NCBI RefSeq assembly: GCF_000430725.1
Contig: NZ_KE387213.1
Location: 1-64,000, forward strand
Reading direction: 5' to 3'
Source of the DNA: Azohydromonas australica DSM 1124
GTDB lineage: Bacteria; Pseudomonadota; Gammaproteobacteria; Burkholderiales; Burkholderiaceae_C
DNA: 64,000 nucleotides
Below the pieces are notes generated by a model. It did no database searches. It was not told the DNA's origin and saw nothing but the letters and a program-made list of their open reading frames with translations. This document shows positions 46,213-55,096 of the stretch, piece after piece (within the stretch, counting starts at the first letter, position 1; each line of letters opens with the position of its first letter). A program made the translations under genes and the position numbers.

Positions 46213-47298
46213 TCAGCGGCCGGCCAAGGGCAGCGACCGCAGCGCCTGGCGCCGCGCCTCCCAGCGGTACAGCGGCCCGGTCAACACCAGCACCGCGACG
46301 TAGCGCACCACGTGAAAGGCCGTGACCAGCGGCACGCCCAGCTGCAGCACCTGGGCCGTGATGCACATCTCCGCCATGCCGCCGGGCGAGTTGCCCAGCA
46401 GCACGGCCGCCGGCGCCAGGCCCGCAGCCCAGGCCAGCAGCCAGGCAAAGCCGGCCGACGCCGCCAGCATGGCCAGCGTCCCCGCCGCCACCGTGCCCAG
46501 CCAGCGCGGCGCAGCGTGCAGGAACTCCGGCGTGAAGCGCGTGCCCAGCGACACCCCGATGAGCAGCTGCGCCGCGTTGGTCATGGCATGCGGCAGCACC
46601 GCCTCGGGCAGCAGTCCGCTGCCCACCAGGGCCAGGCCCACCAGCAGTGCGCCCAACACCCACGGGTTCGGGCTGCCCAGGCGCCGCGCGACCAGCGCCC
46701 CGGCCAGCGTCGCCGCGCACAGCAGCCCCAGCAACGGCAGCGGCAGCTCTGCCGCGCCGGCGCGGGCCTCCAGCGGATGGAAGCCCGCCGCCTGCAGCCC
46801 CCAGGGCACGGCCACCACCACGATCAGCACCCGCAGCGAATGCGCCGCGGCCACGCGGTCCACGCGCCCGCCGTGGCGCTCGGCCAGCACCGCCATCTCG
46901 GAGGCGCCGCCGATGGCCGCGGCAAAGAAAGCGGTGGCACGGTCCGGCGCGCCGCTGCGCAGCAGCACCCGGTAGAACAGCGCGCCCATGAACAGCGCCC
47001 ACAGCACGCCGACCAGCAGCGCCGGTGCCAGGCGCGGCAGCTGCTGCAGCACCAGCGGCGTGAAGTGCAGGCCCAGCGCGGTGCCGATGGCCCATTGCCC
47101 GGCGTTGCGCAGCACGGGCGAGACGCGCAGCCGCGCCCCGGCCGAACAGGCTATCGCCGTGGCCAGCAGCGGCCCCAGCGTCCAGGCCAGCGGCACGCGC
47201 AGCTGCTCGCACAGCAGCGCGGCCGCGGCGGCCAGCGCCAATGTCAGCAGCGCCCGTCCCCAGGTGCCGGGACTGCGCACCCAACGAGCCGCTGCCAT
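46213..47298 (-). CDS. AbrB-family membrane protein
   Basis: This codes for 361 residues with about ten membrane segments in two similar halves. The repeated signature is visible as FFAAAIGGASEMAVLAERHG and LLGNSPGGMAEMCITAQVLQ. The family is named for ammonia-monooxygenase-linked AbrB, but its transport function is not established. It overlaps no neighbour. The oye-type reductase gene ends 5 bases before this one starts, in the same direction. Confidence 0.9.
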   Translation of the reverse strand: MAAARWVRSPGTWGRALLTLALAAAAALLCEQLRVPLAWTLGPLLATAIACSAGARLRVSPVLRNAGQWAIGTALGLHFTPLVLQQLPRLAPALLVGVLWALFMGALFYRVLLRSGAPDRATAFFAAAIGGASEMAVLAERHGGRVDRVAAAHSLRVLIVVVAVPWGLQAAGFHPLEARAGAAELPLPLLGLLCAATLAGALVARRLGSPNPWVLGALLVGLALVGSGLLPEAVLPHAMTNAAQLLIGVSLGTRFTPEFLHAAPRWLGTVAAGTLAMLAASAGFAWLLAWAAGLAPAAVLLGNSPGGMAEMCITAQVLQLGVPLVTAFHVVRYVAVLVLTGPLYRWEARRQALRSLPLAGR

Positions 47299-47303
47299 GG
47301 CAC

Positions 47304-48392
47304 TCAGGCCGGCAGCTTCGGGTAGTCGATGTAGCCGCGCGCCCCGCCGCCGTAGAGCGTGGCGGTGTCCAGCGGATTCAGCGGCGCGCCGCGCTGCAGG
47401 CGCAGGCCCAGGTCAGGATTGGCGATGAAGGGCTTTCCGAAGGCCACCAGGTCGGCGGCGCCACTGGACACCACCTCGACGGCCATGCGGCGGTCGTAGC
47501 CGTTGTTGACCATCCAGGCCGCCCGGGTCTGGCGGCGCAGCGCGGCGTAGTCGAAGGGCGCCACGTCTCGCGCCCCGCCGGTGGCGCCTTCCACCACGTG
47601 CACGAAGGCCAGGTTGTACGGCTCCAGCTGCGCCAGCGCGGCCTCGTACAGCGCCTGCGGGTTGCTGTCCTGGCCGATGTCGTTGGCCGGCGTCACCGGG
47701 CTCAGGCGCAGGCCGGTGCGTCCGCCGCCGATCTCGTCGGTGACCGCCTGCACCACCTCGCGCAGCAGCCGGGTGCGGTTCTCGATCGGGCCGCCATATT
47801 GGTCAGTGCGGTCGTTGCAGCTGTCGCGCAGGAACTGCTCGATCAGGTAGCCGTTGGCGGCGTGGATCTCCACGCCGTCGAAGCCGGCCTCCATCGCGCA
47901 GCGCGCCGCGTGGCGGTAGGCCGCGACGACGCCCGGGATTTCCGCGGTGGCCAGCGCCCGCGGTGCGCTCACGGGCTCGAAGCCCTTGGCGGTGTAGGTC
48001 TTGGTCTGGGCCGCGCGCGCGGTGGAGGACACCGGCGGCTGCCCGCCCGGCAGCAGCGACACGTGCGAGATGCGGCCCACGTGCCAGAGCTGGATCACGA
48101 TGCGCCCGCCGCGCGCGTGCACCGCGTCCGTCACCTTCTTCCAGCCCGCGACCTGCTCGGGCGTGTAGATGCCCGGGGTGTCGAGGTAGCCGTGGCCGAA
48201 CTCGCAGATGGGACTGGCCTCGGTGACGATCAGCCCGGCGCCGGTGGCCGGCTGGGCGCGCTGCGCGTAGTACTCGACCATCAGCGCGTTGGGCACCTGG
48301 CCGGGCGCGCGGTTGCGCGTCAGCGGCGCCATGACGACGCGGGTGTCCAGGGCGATGTCACCGATGTGGATGGGATCGAACAGGCTGGGCAT
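47304..48392 (-). CDS. nemA: Old yellow enzyme family reductase (NemA-like)
   Basis: This codes for 362 residues, a single-domain FMN TIM barrel. VVMAPLTRNRA at the start, WHVGRISH, EIHAANGYLIEQFL, and DQYGGPIENRTRLL are characteristic. It reduces activated alkenes such as N-ethylmaleimide with NAD(P)H. The regulator NemR is not adjacent. It precedes the AbrB-like gene by 5 bases and so probably shares its transcript. Confidence 0.94.
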   Translation of the reverse strand: MPSLFDPIHIGDIALDTRVVMAPLTRNRAPGQVPNALMVEYYAQRAQPATGAGLIVTEASPICEFGHGYLDTPGIYTPEQVAGWKKVTDAVHARGGRIVIQLWHVGRISHVSLLPGGQPPVSSTARAAQTKTYTAKGFEPVSAPRALATAEIPGVVAAYRHAARCAMEAGFDGVEIHAANGYLIEQFLRDSCNDRTDQYGGPIENRTRLLREVVQAVTDEIGGGRTGLRLSPVTPANDIGQDSNPQALYEAALAQLEPYNLAFVHVVEGATGGARDVAPFDYAALRRQTRAAWMVNNGYDRRMAVEVVSSGAADLVAFGKPFIANPDLGLRLQRGAPLNPLDTATLYGGGARGYIDYPKLPA

Positions 48393-48501
48393 TTGTAATG
48401 GGTGTACTGAACGAGAAAAGTTCGCAGCCTAAGCGAATCAATGCCGGCACGCTGCCCCTGCCGGCGCAAGGCCCCAGGGGGCAGCGGCTACAGTGCCGCG
48501 C

Positions 48502-49356
48502 ATGCTTGCCTATCGACACGCCTTCCACGCCGGCAACCACGCCGATGTCCTCAAGCACCTGGTACTCGCCCAGGTGCTGCGCTACATGAACGAGAAGGAC
48601 AAGCCCTACACGCTGGTCGACACCCACGCCGGCGCCGGCGGCTACTCGCTGCAGGGCCGCTACGCCCACAAGAAGGACGAGTTTGAAACCGGCATCCGGC
48701 CGCTGTGGAACGAGGCCTCCGGCCTGCCCGCGCCGCTGGCCGACTACGTGCAGCTGGTGCGCGACTTCAACGACGGCGGCAAGCTCGTGCAGTACCCCGG
48801 CTCGCCCGCCATCGCGCAGCGCCTGCTGCGCGAGACGGACCGGCTGCGCCTGTACGAGCTGCACCCCACCGACTTCCGCATCCTGGAGTCCTTCCTCGCC
48901 ACCCGGCCGCACACGCAGGTGGACATGAGCGACGGCTTCGCCGCCATCACCCGCGAGCTGCCCCCGCCCTCGCGCCGCGGCGTGCTGCTGATCGACCCCT
49001 CCTACGAGCTCAAGACCGACTACGGCAAGGTGGTGCACGCGGTGCGCGACGCGCTGCAGCGCTTCGCGCAGTGCGTGATCCTGGTCTGGTACCCGCAGCT
49101 GCAGCTGGTGGAGGCGGCGCAGCTGCCCAAGCGGCTGACCGCCGCGGCGGCCGCGGCGCCCAAGGGCTGGCTCAACGTCAGCTTGAGCGTGGCCGAGTCC
49201 GGGCCCGACGGCTTCGGCATGACCGGCAGCGGCATGTTCGTCATCAACCCGCCCTGGACGCTGCACGACGACCTGGCGCAGTGCCTGCCCGTGCTGGTGA
49301 ACAAGCTCGGCCAGTACGACGGCGCGCGCTTCAGCATCGAGCAGCAGGCGGTCTGA
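48502..49356 (+). CDS. rlmJ: 23S rRNA (adenine2030-N6)-methyltransferase RlmJ
   Basis: This codes for 284 residues. The start MLAYRHAFHAGNHADVLKH is the RlmJ signature. The cofactor site is DTHAGAGGY and the catalytic motif is DPSYE where most members have DPPYE. It methylates A2030 of 23S rRNA. The ATG at 48502 was preferred over one at 48493 because family proteins begin with this Met. A terminator follows. Confidence 0.95.
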   Translation: MLAYRHAFHAGNHADVLKHLVLAQVLRYMNEKDKPYTLVDTHAGAGGYSLQGRYAHKKDEFETGIRPLWNEASGLPAPLADYVQLVRDFNDGGKLVQYPGSPAIAQRLLRETDRLRLYELHPTDFRILESFLATRPHTQVDMSDGFAAITRELPPPSRRGVLLIDPSYELKTDYGKVVHAVRDALQRFAQCVILVWYPQLQLVEAAQLPKRLTAAAAAAPKGWLNVSLSVAESGPDGFGMTGSGMFVINPPWTLHDDLAQCLPVLVNKLGQYDGARFSIEQQAV

Positions 49357-49376
49357 GCCTCCAATCTCCAGGCACC

Positions 49377-49399
49377 CGGGCGCGACAGCGCCCGTTTTT
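49377..49399 (+). terminator. Rho-independent terminator after rlmJ
   Basis: CGGGCGC (49377-49383) pairs with GCGCCCG (49388-49394) around GACA, followed by five T residues. Confidence 0.88.
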
Positions 49400-49437
49400 C
49401 ATTCCACCGGCCTTCACGAGCCTCACGAGCAGCAGCC

Positions 49438-51348
49438 ATGCGCCATCCGCTGGAAGACAGCAACGCCTCCTCGAACCCCTCCATCCATGAGCTGAACTCC
49501 TCGCGGCGCGAGCTGCTGCAGGGCGGCCTGGGCGCGGCGCTGGCCGCCCTGCTGGGTCCGCTGGCAGGCTGCGCCGCGCCGGCGGCGACGTCCTCCAGCG
49601 CCACGCCGCTGCTGGGCTTCCGCAGCGTCCCGCCCAGCGAGGCCGACACCGTCACCGTGCCGCCGGGCTACCGCGCGCAGGTGCTCACCGCCTGGGGCGA
49701 GCCGGTGGGCATCGCCGGCGCGGCGATGCCGCCCTGGCGCGAGGACGCCTCCGCCGATGCCGCCGAGCAGGCGCTGCAGTTCGGCATGCACCACGACGGC
49801 ATGCAGTTCCTGCCGCTGCAGCCCGACGGCCGGCGCGGCCTGCTGGTGACGAACCACGAGTACACCGACGAGGGCCTGCTGCACCCGGACGGGCCCACGC
49901 CCTGGACAGCCGAGAAGGTGGCGAAGAGCCAGGCGGCGCACGGCCTGTCGGTGGCGGAGATCGAGCTGCGCGGCGACGGCTGGCAGCTGGTGCGGCCCAG
50001 CCGCTTCGCGCGCCGTATCACCGCGCGCACGCCCTGCGCCGTGGGCGGCCCGGCCGCCGGCCATGCGCTGCTGCGCACCGCGGCCGACCCGCAGGGCGCC
50101 CGCGTGCTGGGCACTTTCGCCAACTGCGCCATGGGCCGCACGCCCTGGGGCACCGTGCTCAGCGGCGAGGAGAACTTCGCCTTCTATTTCGACGCGGGCC
50201 CGAACCCGGACCCGCACCAGAAGCGCTGGGGCCTGCCGGCACAGGGTTTCACGCGCTGGGCCGCGCACAACGACCGCTTCGACGCCGTGAAGCATCCCAA
50301 CGAAGCCAACCGCTTCGGCTGGATCGTGGAGCTGGACCCGGCGGACCCCGCCAGCCCGCCCGTGAAGCGCACCGCCCTGGGCCGCGCCGCGCACGAGGGC
50401 GCCTGGGTGGCGCTCACGCGCGACGGCCGCGCGGCGGTGTATTCGGGCGAGGACGCGCGCTTCGAGTACCTCTACAAGTTCGTCAGCCGCGACCGGGTGC
50501 AGCCCGCCCGCGACGGCCTCAGCGCCGCGCAGGCCAATCGCGAGCTGCTGGACCACGGCACGCTCTACGTGGCGCACTTCGACGCCGAAGGGCGCGGGCG
50601 CTGGCTGCCGCTGGTGCACGGCCAGGGGCCGCTCACGGCGGCCAACGGCTTTGCGGACCAGGGCGAGGTGCTGGTCAAGACCCGCCAGGCCAGCGACCTC
50701 CTGGGCGCCACCAGGCTGGACCGTCCGGAGTGGATGGCGATCCATCCCGCCACCGGCGAGGTGTTCTGCAGCCTCACCAACAACACCGACCGCGGCAAGG
50801 CCGGCAAGCCGGGCCCGGACGCCGCCAACCCGCGCGCCCACAACGCCATGGGCCAGGTGCTGCGCTGGCGCGAGGACGGCGACTTCGACGGCGAAACCTT
50901 CGCCTGGCGCCACCTGCTGCTGGCCGGCGACCCGGCCAACACGCGGGCCGAGGCGCGCGGCGACGTGCGGGGCGACGCCTTCGGCTGCCCGGACGGGCTG
51001 TGCTTCGACCCGCGCGGCGTGCTGTGGATCCAGACCGACGTGTCCGCCGGCGTCATGCGCCAGGGCGAGTTCGCGCGGCTGGGCAACAACCAGATGCTGG
51101 CCTGCGACGTGGGCACGGGCGAGGTGCGGCGCTTCCTGACCGGGCCGGTGAACTGCGAGATCACCGGCGCGACCTTCGCGCCCGACGGCCGCACGCTGTT
51201 CGTGAACATCCAGCACCCCGGCGAGCCGCCCAGCGACATCAGCGACCCGGCGGACATCAACCGCTTCTCGCGCTGGCCCTTCGGCGGTCGCCCGCGCTCG
51301 GCCACGGTGGTGGTGCGGCGCGAGGACGGCGGGGTGATCGGGAGCTGA
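49438..51348 (+). CDS. PhoX-family (DUF839) phosphatase, Tat-exported
   Basis: This codes for 636 residues. A twin-arginine signal is visible (SSRRELLQGGLGAALAALLG), ending near a lipobox-like LAGC. The PhoX beta-propeller segments follow, including LLVTNHEYTDEGLL, TPWGTVLSGEENF, VFCSLTNNTDRG and TFAPDGRTLFVNIQHPGE. These bind calcium and iron ligands in known PhoX alkaline phosphatases. It should act outside the cytoplasm on phosphomonoesters. It is a single gene between the rlmJ terminator and a CPBP gene. Confidence 0.92.
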   Translation: MRHPLEDSNASSNPSIHELNSSRRELLQGGLGAALAALLGPLAGCAAPAATSSSATPLLGFRSVPPSEADTVTVPPGYRAQVLTAWGEPVGIAGAAMPPWREDASADAAEQALQFGMHHDGMQFLPLQPDGRRGLLVTNHEYTDEGLLHPDGPTPWTAEKVAKSQAAHGLSVAEIELRGDGWQLVRPSRFARRITARTPCAVGGPAAGHALLRTAADPQGARVLGTFANCAMGRTPWGTVLSGEENFAFYFDAGPNPDPHQKRWGLPAQGFTRWAAHNDRFDAVKHPNEANRFGWIVELDPADPASPPVKRTALGRAAHEGAWVALTRDGRAAVYSGEDARFEYLYKFVSRDRVQPARDGLSAAQANRELLDHGTLYVAHFDAEGRGRWLPLVHGQGPLTAANGFADQGEVLVKTRQASDLLGATRLDRPEWMAIHPATGEVFCSLTNNTDRGKAGKPGPDAANPRAHNAMGQVLRWREDGDFDGETFAWRHLLLAGDPANTRAEARGDVRGDAFGCPDGLCFDPRGVLWIQTDVSAGVMRQGEFARLGNNQMLACDVGTGEVRRFLTGPVNCEITGATFAPDGRTLFVNIQHPGEPPSDISDPADINRFSRWPFGGRPRSATVVVRREDGGVIGS

Positions 51349-51409
51349 GCGCCGGGCCGGGCGGCGGCGGAGCCGGCCTCGGGAGCCGGCGCGCCGATAC
51401 TCCGCCGCC

Positions 51410-52087
51410 ATGAACACCGTCGCCTGGATGCCCCGGCGCGCCGCGCTCGTGCGCTGCGCACCCTTTGGCCTTTTCATGCTGCTGCTGGCGCTGCGCGGCG
51501 CCGCGGCCGACCACGGCTGGACCGACGCGCGCTGGCTCTATGCCCTGAACCTGCCGCTGGTGGGCGGCCTGCTGTGGCTGTGGCGGCGCGAGTACGCCGA
51601 GCTGCGCGATCGCCCGCCCCTGCGCGAGGCGCTGCTGGCGGTGGCCGTGGGCCTGCTGGTGTTCGGCCTGTGGATCCACCTCGACGCGCCCTGGATGCAG
51701 ATCGGCGAGCCCTCCGCCGCCTTCGTGCCGCTGGACGGCGCCGGGCAGCCGGACTGGGCGCTGGTCGCCGTCAGGACGCTGGGCGCGGCGCTGCTGGTGC
51801 CGGTGATGGAGGAGCTGTTCTGGCGCGGCTTCCTGATGCGCTGGCTGGCGCAGCCGGCCTTCGAGGGCGTGGACCCGCGCCGGGTGGGGCTGCGCGCGGT
51901 GCTCATTTCTACTGCGCTGTTCATGCTGGCCCACACGCTGTGGCTGGCGGCCATCGTCGCCGGCCTGGCCTACGCGCTGCTGTACGCGCGCACCGGGCGG
52001 CTGTGGAACGCCGTCATCGCCCACGCCGTGACCAACGGCGCGCTGGGCGCGTGGGTGGCGGCGACGGGGAACTGGCAGTTCTGGTGA
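51410..52087 (+). CDS. CPBP-family (CAAX protease-like) membrane protease
   Basis: This codes for 225 residues with six to seven membrane segments. The protease motif EExxxR is in VMEELFWRGFLMRW, with histidines in FMLAHTLW and VIAHAVTN. The spacing fits the CAAX-related group that accompanies exosortases in some bacteria, although no exosortase is in this window. The substrate is unknown. The ATG at 51410 sits close to the PhoX stop, so cotranscription is possible. Confidence 0.88.
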   Translation: MNTVAWMPRRAALVRCAPFGLFMLLLALRGAAADHGWTDARWLYALNLPLVGGLLWLWRREYAELRDRPPLREALLAVAVGLLVFGLWIHLDAPWMQIGEPSAAFVPLDGAGQPDWALVAVRTLGAALLVPVMEELFWRGFLMRWLAQPAFEGVDPRRVGLRAVLISTALFMLAHTLWLAAIVAGLAYALLYARTGRLWNAVIAHAVTNGALGAWVAATGNWQFW

Positions 52088-52130
52088 GCCGGCGCTGCCG
52101 CGACGGCGGCAGCGGGCCGGCCCGCCTGCA

Positions 52131-53258
52131 TCACACCCCGCGCGCGCGGTCGGCGGCGAACTGCTGCTTGAACTGCTCGAAGGTGCCGGCGTCCAGCGAC
52201 TCGCGCACCTCGCGCATCAGGTTCAGGTAGTAATGCAGGTTGTGGATGCTGGTGAGCATGGGCCCCAGCATCTCGCCGCAGCGGTCGAGGTGGTGCAGGT
52301 AGGCGCGGCTGAAGTTGCGGCAGGTGTGGCAACCGCAGGTCTCGTCCAGCGGGCGCTGGTCGGCGCGGTGGCGGGCGTTGCGGATCTTCAGGTCGCCGAA
52401 GCGCGTGAAGAGGTGGCCGTTGCGCGCGTTGCGGGTGGGCATCACGCAGTCGAACAGGTCCACGCCGTTGGCCACGCCGTCCACCAGATCCTCGGGCGTG
52501 CCCACGCCCATCAGGTAGCGCGGCTTGTGCGCCGGCAGCCGGTGCGGCGTGTGCGCCACGATGCGCTGCATCTCGGCCTTGGGCTCGCCCACGCTCACGC
52601 CGCCGATGGCGTAGCCGGGCAGGTCCAGCTCCACCAGCGAGGCCAGCGACGCCTCGCGCAGGTGCTCGAACATGCCGCCCTGCACGATGCCGAACAGCGC
52701 GTTGGGGTTCTCCAGGCGCTGGAACTCGGTGAGGCAGCGCCGCGCCCAGCGCAGGCTCAGCTCCATCGAGGACTTGGCCTCGGCCTCGGTCGTGAGGTGG
52801 CCCTTGGTCTCGTAGGGCGTGCACTCGTCGAACTGCATCACGATGTCCGAGTTCAGCACCGTCTGGATCTGCATGCTGACCTCGGGCGTGAGGAAGAGCT
52901 TGTCGCCGTTGACCGGCGAGGCGAACTTCACGCCCTCCTCGGTGATTTTGCGCATCTCGCCCAGGCTCCAGACCTGGAAGCCGCCGCTGTCGGTGAGGAT
53001 GGGCCGGTTCCAGCCCTCGAAGCGGTGCAGCCCGCCGAAGGACTGCACCACGTCCAGGCCCGGGCGCATCCACAGGTGGAAGGTGTTGCCCAGGATGATC
53101 TGGGCGCCCATCTCCTCCAGAGAGGCCGGCAGCACGCCCTTGACGGTGCCGTAGGTGCCCACCGGCATGAAGATGGGCGTCTCCACCACGCCGTGGTTGA
53201 GCGTGAGGCGGCCGCGCCGCGCGCGGCCATCGGTCTTGAGCAGTTCGAATTTCAACAT
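52131..53258 (-). CDS. tgt: tRNA-guanine transglycosylase (queuosine)
   Basis: This codes for 375 residues. Catalytic aspartates are in ILTDSGGFQVWSL and DLFDCVMPTRNARNG. The zinc site is CGCHTCRNFSRAYLHHL. It exchanges guanine at position 34 of GUN-anticodon tRNAs for the queuosine precursor preQ1. The start at 53258 (MLKFELLKTDGRARRG) is conserved. Its partner queA is 0.6 kb away, with a cytochrome c gene between them. Confidence 0.97.
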   Translation of the reverse strand: MLKFELLKTDGRARRGRLTLNHGVVETPIFMPVGTYGTVKGVLPASLEEMGAQIILGNTFHLWMRPGLDVVQSFGGLHRFEGWNRPILTDSGGFQVWSLGEMRKITEEGVKFASPVNGDKLFLTPEVSMQIQTVLNSDIVMQFDECTPYETKGHLTTEAEAKSSMELSLRWARRCLTEFQRLENPNALFGIVQGGMFEHLREASLASLVELDLPGYAIGGVSVGEPKAEMQRIVAHTPHRLPAHKPRYLMGVGTPEDLVDGVANGVDLFDCVMPTRNARNGHLFTRFGDLKIRNARHRADQRPLDETCGCHTCRNFSRAYLHHLDRCGEMLGPMLTSIHNLHYYLNLMREVRESLDAGTFEQFKQQFAADRARGV

Positions 53259-53309
53259 GCGGGAATTGTCCCGCAGCCCCGCCATCCGGCCGGCGCCGGG
53301 GGCCTAAAG

Positions 53310-53354
53310 CGCCGCCGCCCCGGCGTGCACTGGGGCACGGCCGGGGCGGCGGCG
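53310..53354. repeat. Long perfect hairpin between cytochrome gene and tgt
   Basis: A 15-bp perfect stem (53310-53324 with 53340-53354, CGCCGCCGCCCCGGC arm) plus an inner GTGC/GCAC pair closes on a six-base loop. No T run follows on either strand. It may stop transcription after the cytochrome gene or be an mRNA-stabilising hairpin. Confidence 0.65.
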
Positions 53355-53393
53355 TGGGCTGCCGGGTTCAGGCAGCCGCGGCGCGAGTACGGA

Positions 53394-53780
53394 TCACTTC
53401 TTGGCGTCGAGCGCCAGGATCCACTTCACCAGCTGCTTGGCGTCGGCGTCCTTGATGGCGACGTGGTTGGGCGGCATGGCCAGGCCCGACACCTTGCCCT
53501 TCCAGTGGCTCTCATAAGGATTGGAGCCCTGCAGCACGGTACGGGTGAGCTGCTCCTCGGCGCCCTTGACGCCCTTGTACTTGGCCGACACGTCCTTCCA
53601 GGCCGGGCCGATGGGCGCCATGCCTTCCGGGCCCTTGGCACCGGGCTCGATGTTGTGGCAGGTCATGCAGCCGCTCTTGCTCGCGAGCTGCAGCATGGCG
53701 TCGTCCTTGCCGTCGGCAGCGAAAGCCGCCGTGGAAGCCACGACCAGACCGGCCAACACACACAGTGCTTGCTTGCTCAT
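53394..53780 (-). CDS. Periplasmic c-type cytochrome
   Basis: This codes for 128 residues. The signal peptide (ALCVLAGLVVASTAAFA) is followed by haem motif CMTCH and a methionine ligand region LAMPPNHV, the cytochrome c551/c552 type. It is a small electron carrier in the periplasm. It lies between queA and tgt on the same strand. The partner is not known. Confidence 0.93.
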   Translation of the reverse strand: MSKQALCVLAGLVVASTAAFAADGKDDAMLQLASKSGCMTCHNIEPGAKGPEGMAPIGPAWKDVSAKYKGVKGAEEQLTRTVLQGSNPYESHWKGKVSGLAMPPNHVAIKDADAKQLVKWILALDAKK

Positions 53781-53849
53781 GGAAAACCCCTCTTGCGTTG
53801 ATGAATGGCCTCACAGTAGCCAGCGCAAGAGAGCGCCATTTGACAACCG

Positions 53850-55040
53850 TCAATAGCCATAGCGCTTTTGCCAGAGTGGAGCAGCTGGAGCGGGCGAAAA
53901 ACACGGTGCTGCTCCAGGGCGGAGCAGCATGCAAGAAGCGGGCAAGGCCGGTTGCGCGTGCAACCGCGGCGGCAGGCGTCGTGGACGGGCGCCCGGGCCG
54001 CGGCGCTCCAGCAGCATCGCGTCGCCGTAGCTGAAGAAGCGGTAGCGCGCCTCCACCGCGTGGCGGTAGAGGGCGCGCACGTGCTCGTGGCCGCTGAAGG
54101 CGCTCACCAGCATCATCAGCGTGCTCTTGGGCAGGTGGAAGTTCGTGACCAGCAGGTCCACCACGCGGAACTGGAAGCCCGGGGTGATGAAGATGTCCGT
54201 GTCGCGGGCGCCGGCTTCGAGCCGGCCGCCGCACGCGGCGGACTCCAGCGCGCGCAGCGTGGTGGTGCCGGCGGCGATGACGCGCCCGCCCGCGGCGTGC
54301 GTGGCCTCGATGGCCGCCACCGTCGCGTCGCTGACCTCGAACCACTCGCTGTGCATGCGGTGCTCGGCCAGGTTCTCGCTGCGCACGGGCTGGAAGGTGC
54401 CCGCGCCCACGTGCAGCGTGACGCTGGCGCTCTTCACACCGCGCTCGCGCAGCGCCTGCAGCACGCCGTCGTCGAAGTGCAGCGAGGCGGTGGGCGCGGC
54501 CACCGCGCCGGGGCGCGCGGCGAACACCGTCTGGTAGCGCTGCGCATCCTCGGCCGCGTCGGCATGCGTGATGTAGGGCGGCAGCGGCACGTGGCCGAAG
54601 CGCTCCAGCAGCACCAGCGGGTCCTCGGGGAAGCGCAGGTGGAACAGCGAGCCGTCCACGCCGCTGCGGCCGAGCACCTCGGCGTCGAAGCCCTGGGCCG
54701 GGTCGTCGCCGAAGCGGACCGTGCCGCCCGGCTTGGGCGACTTGCTCGCGCGCAGGTGGGCCAGCACCTCGTTGCCGGGCAGCAGGCGCTCGACCAGCGC
54801 CTCCACCGAGCCGCCGGTGGGCTTCTCGCCGTAGAGGCGGGCCTTGATCACACGCGTGTCGTTGAAGACCAGCAGGTCGCCGCTGCGCAGCAGCCCGGGC
54901 AGGTCCCGGAACACGCGGTCCACCGGGAAGGTGCCGCGGCCGTCGAGCAGGCGCGAGGCGCTGCGCTCGGCCGCCGGGTGCTGGGCGATGAGCTCCGGCG
55001 GGAGATGGAAATCGAAATCGCTGAGGGTGTAGGTGGTCAT
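53850..55040 (-). CDS. queA: S-adenosylmethionine:tRNA ribosyltransferase-isomerase
   Basis: This codes for 396 residues. The family body is complete from MTTYTLSDFDFHLPPELIAQ to RYRFFSYGDAMLL (residue 345), including LVFNDTRVIKARL and VTLHVGAGTFQPVRSENL. It builds epoxyqueuosine on tRNA from the preQ1 that Tgt inserts. After residue 345 an unusual tail of about 51 residues, rich in Pro and Arg, continues to the next stop, whereas most QueA proteins end near here. It is divergent from recG across 56 bases. Confidence 0.95.
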   Translation of the reverse strand: MTTYTLSDFDFHLPPELIAQHPAAERSASRLLDGRGTFPVDRVFRDLPGLLRSGDLLVFNDTRVIKARLYGEKPTGGSVEALVERLLPGNEVLAHLRASKSPKPGGTVRFGDDPAQGFDAEVLGRSGVDGSLFHLRFPEDPLVLLERFGHVPLPPYITHADAAEDAQRYQTVFAARPGAVAAPTASLHFDDGVLQALRERGVKSASVTLHVGAGTFQPVRSENLAEHRMHSEWFEVSDATVAAIEATHAAGGRVIAAGTTTLRALESAACGGRLEAGARDTDIFITPGFQFRVVDLLVTNFHLPKSTLMMLVSAFSGHEHVRALYRHAVEARYRFFSYGDAMLLERRGPGARPRRLPPRLHAQPALPASCMLLRPGAAPCFSPAPAAPLWQKRYGY

Positions 55041-55096
55041 GGCGCAGGCTGTACCGGCCTGGAAGAGGTCCGTGGAACAGAAGGCAGAATTGTTCC

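Noticed and set aside
49020..49655. Minus-strand frame across rlmJ and the PhoX-like gene
   Set aside because: It is antisense to two well-supported genes and crosses a terminator.
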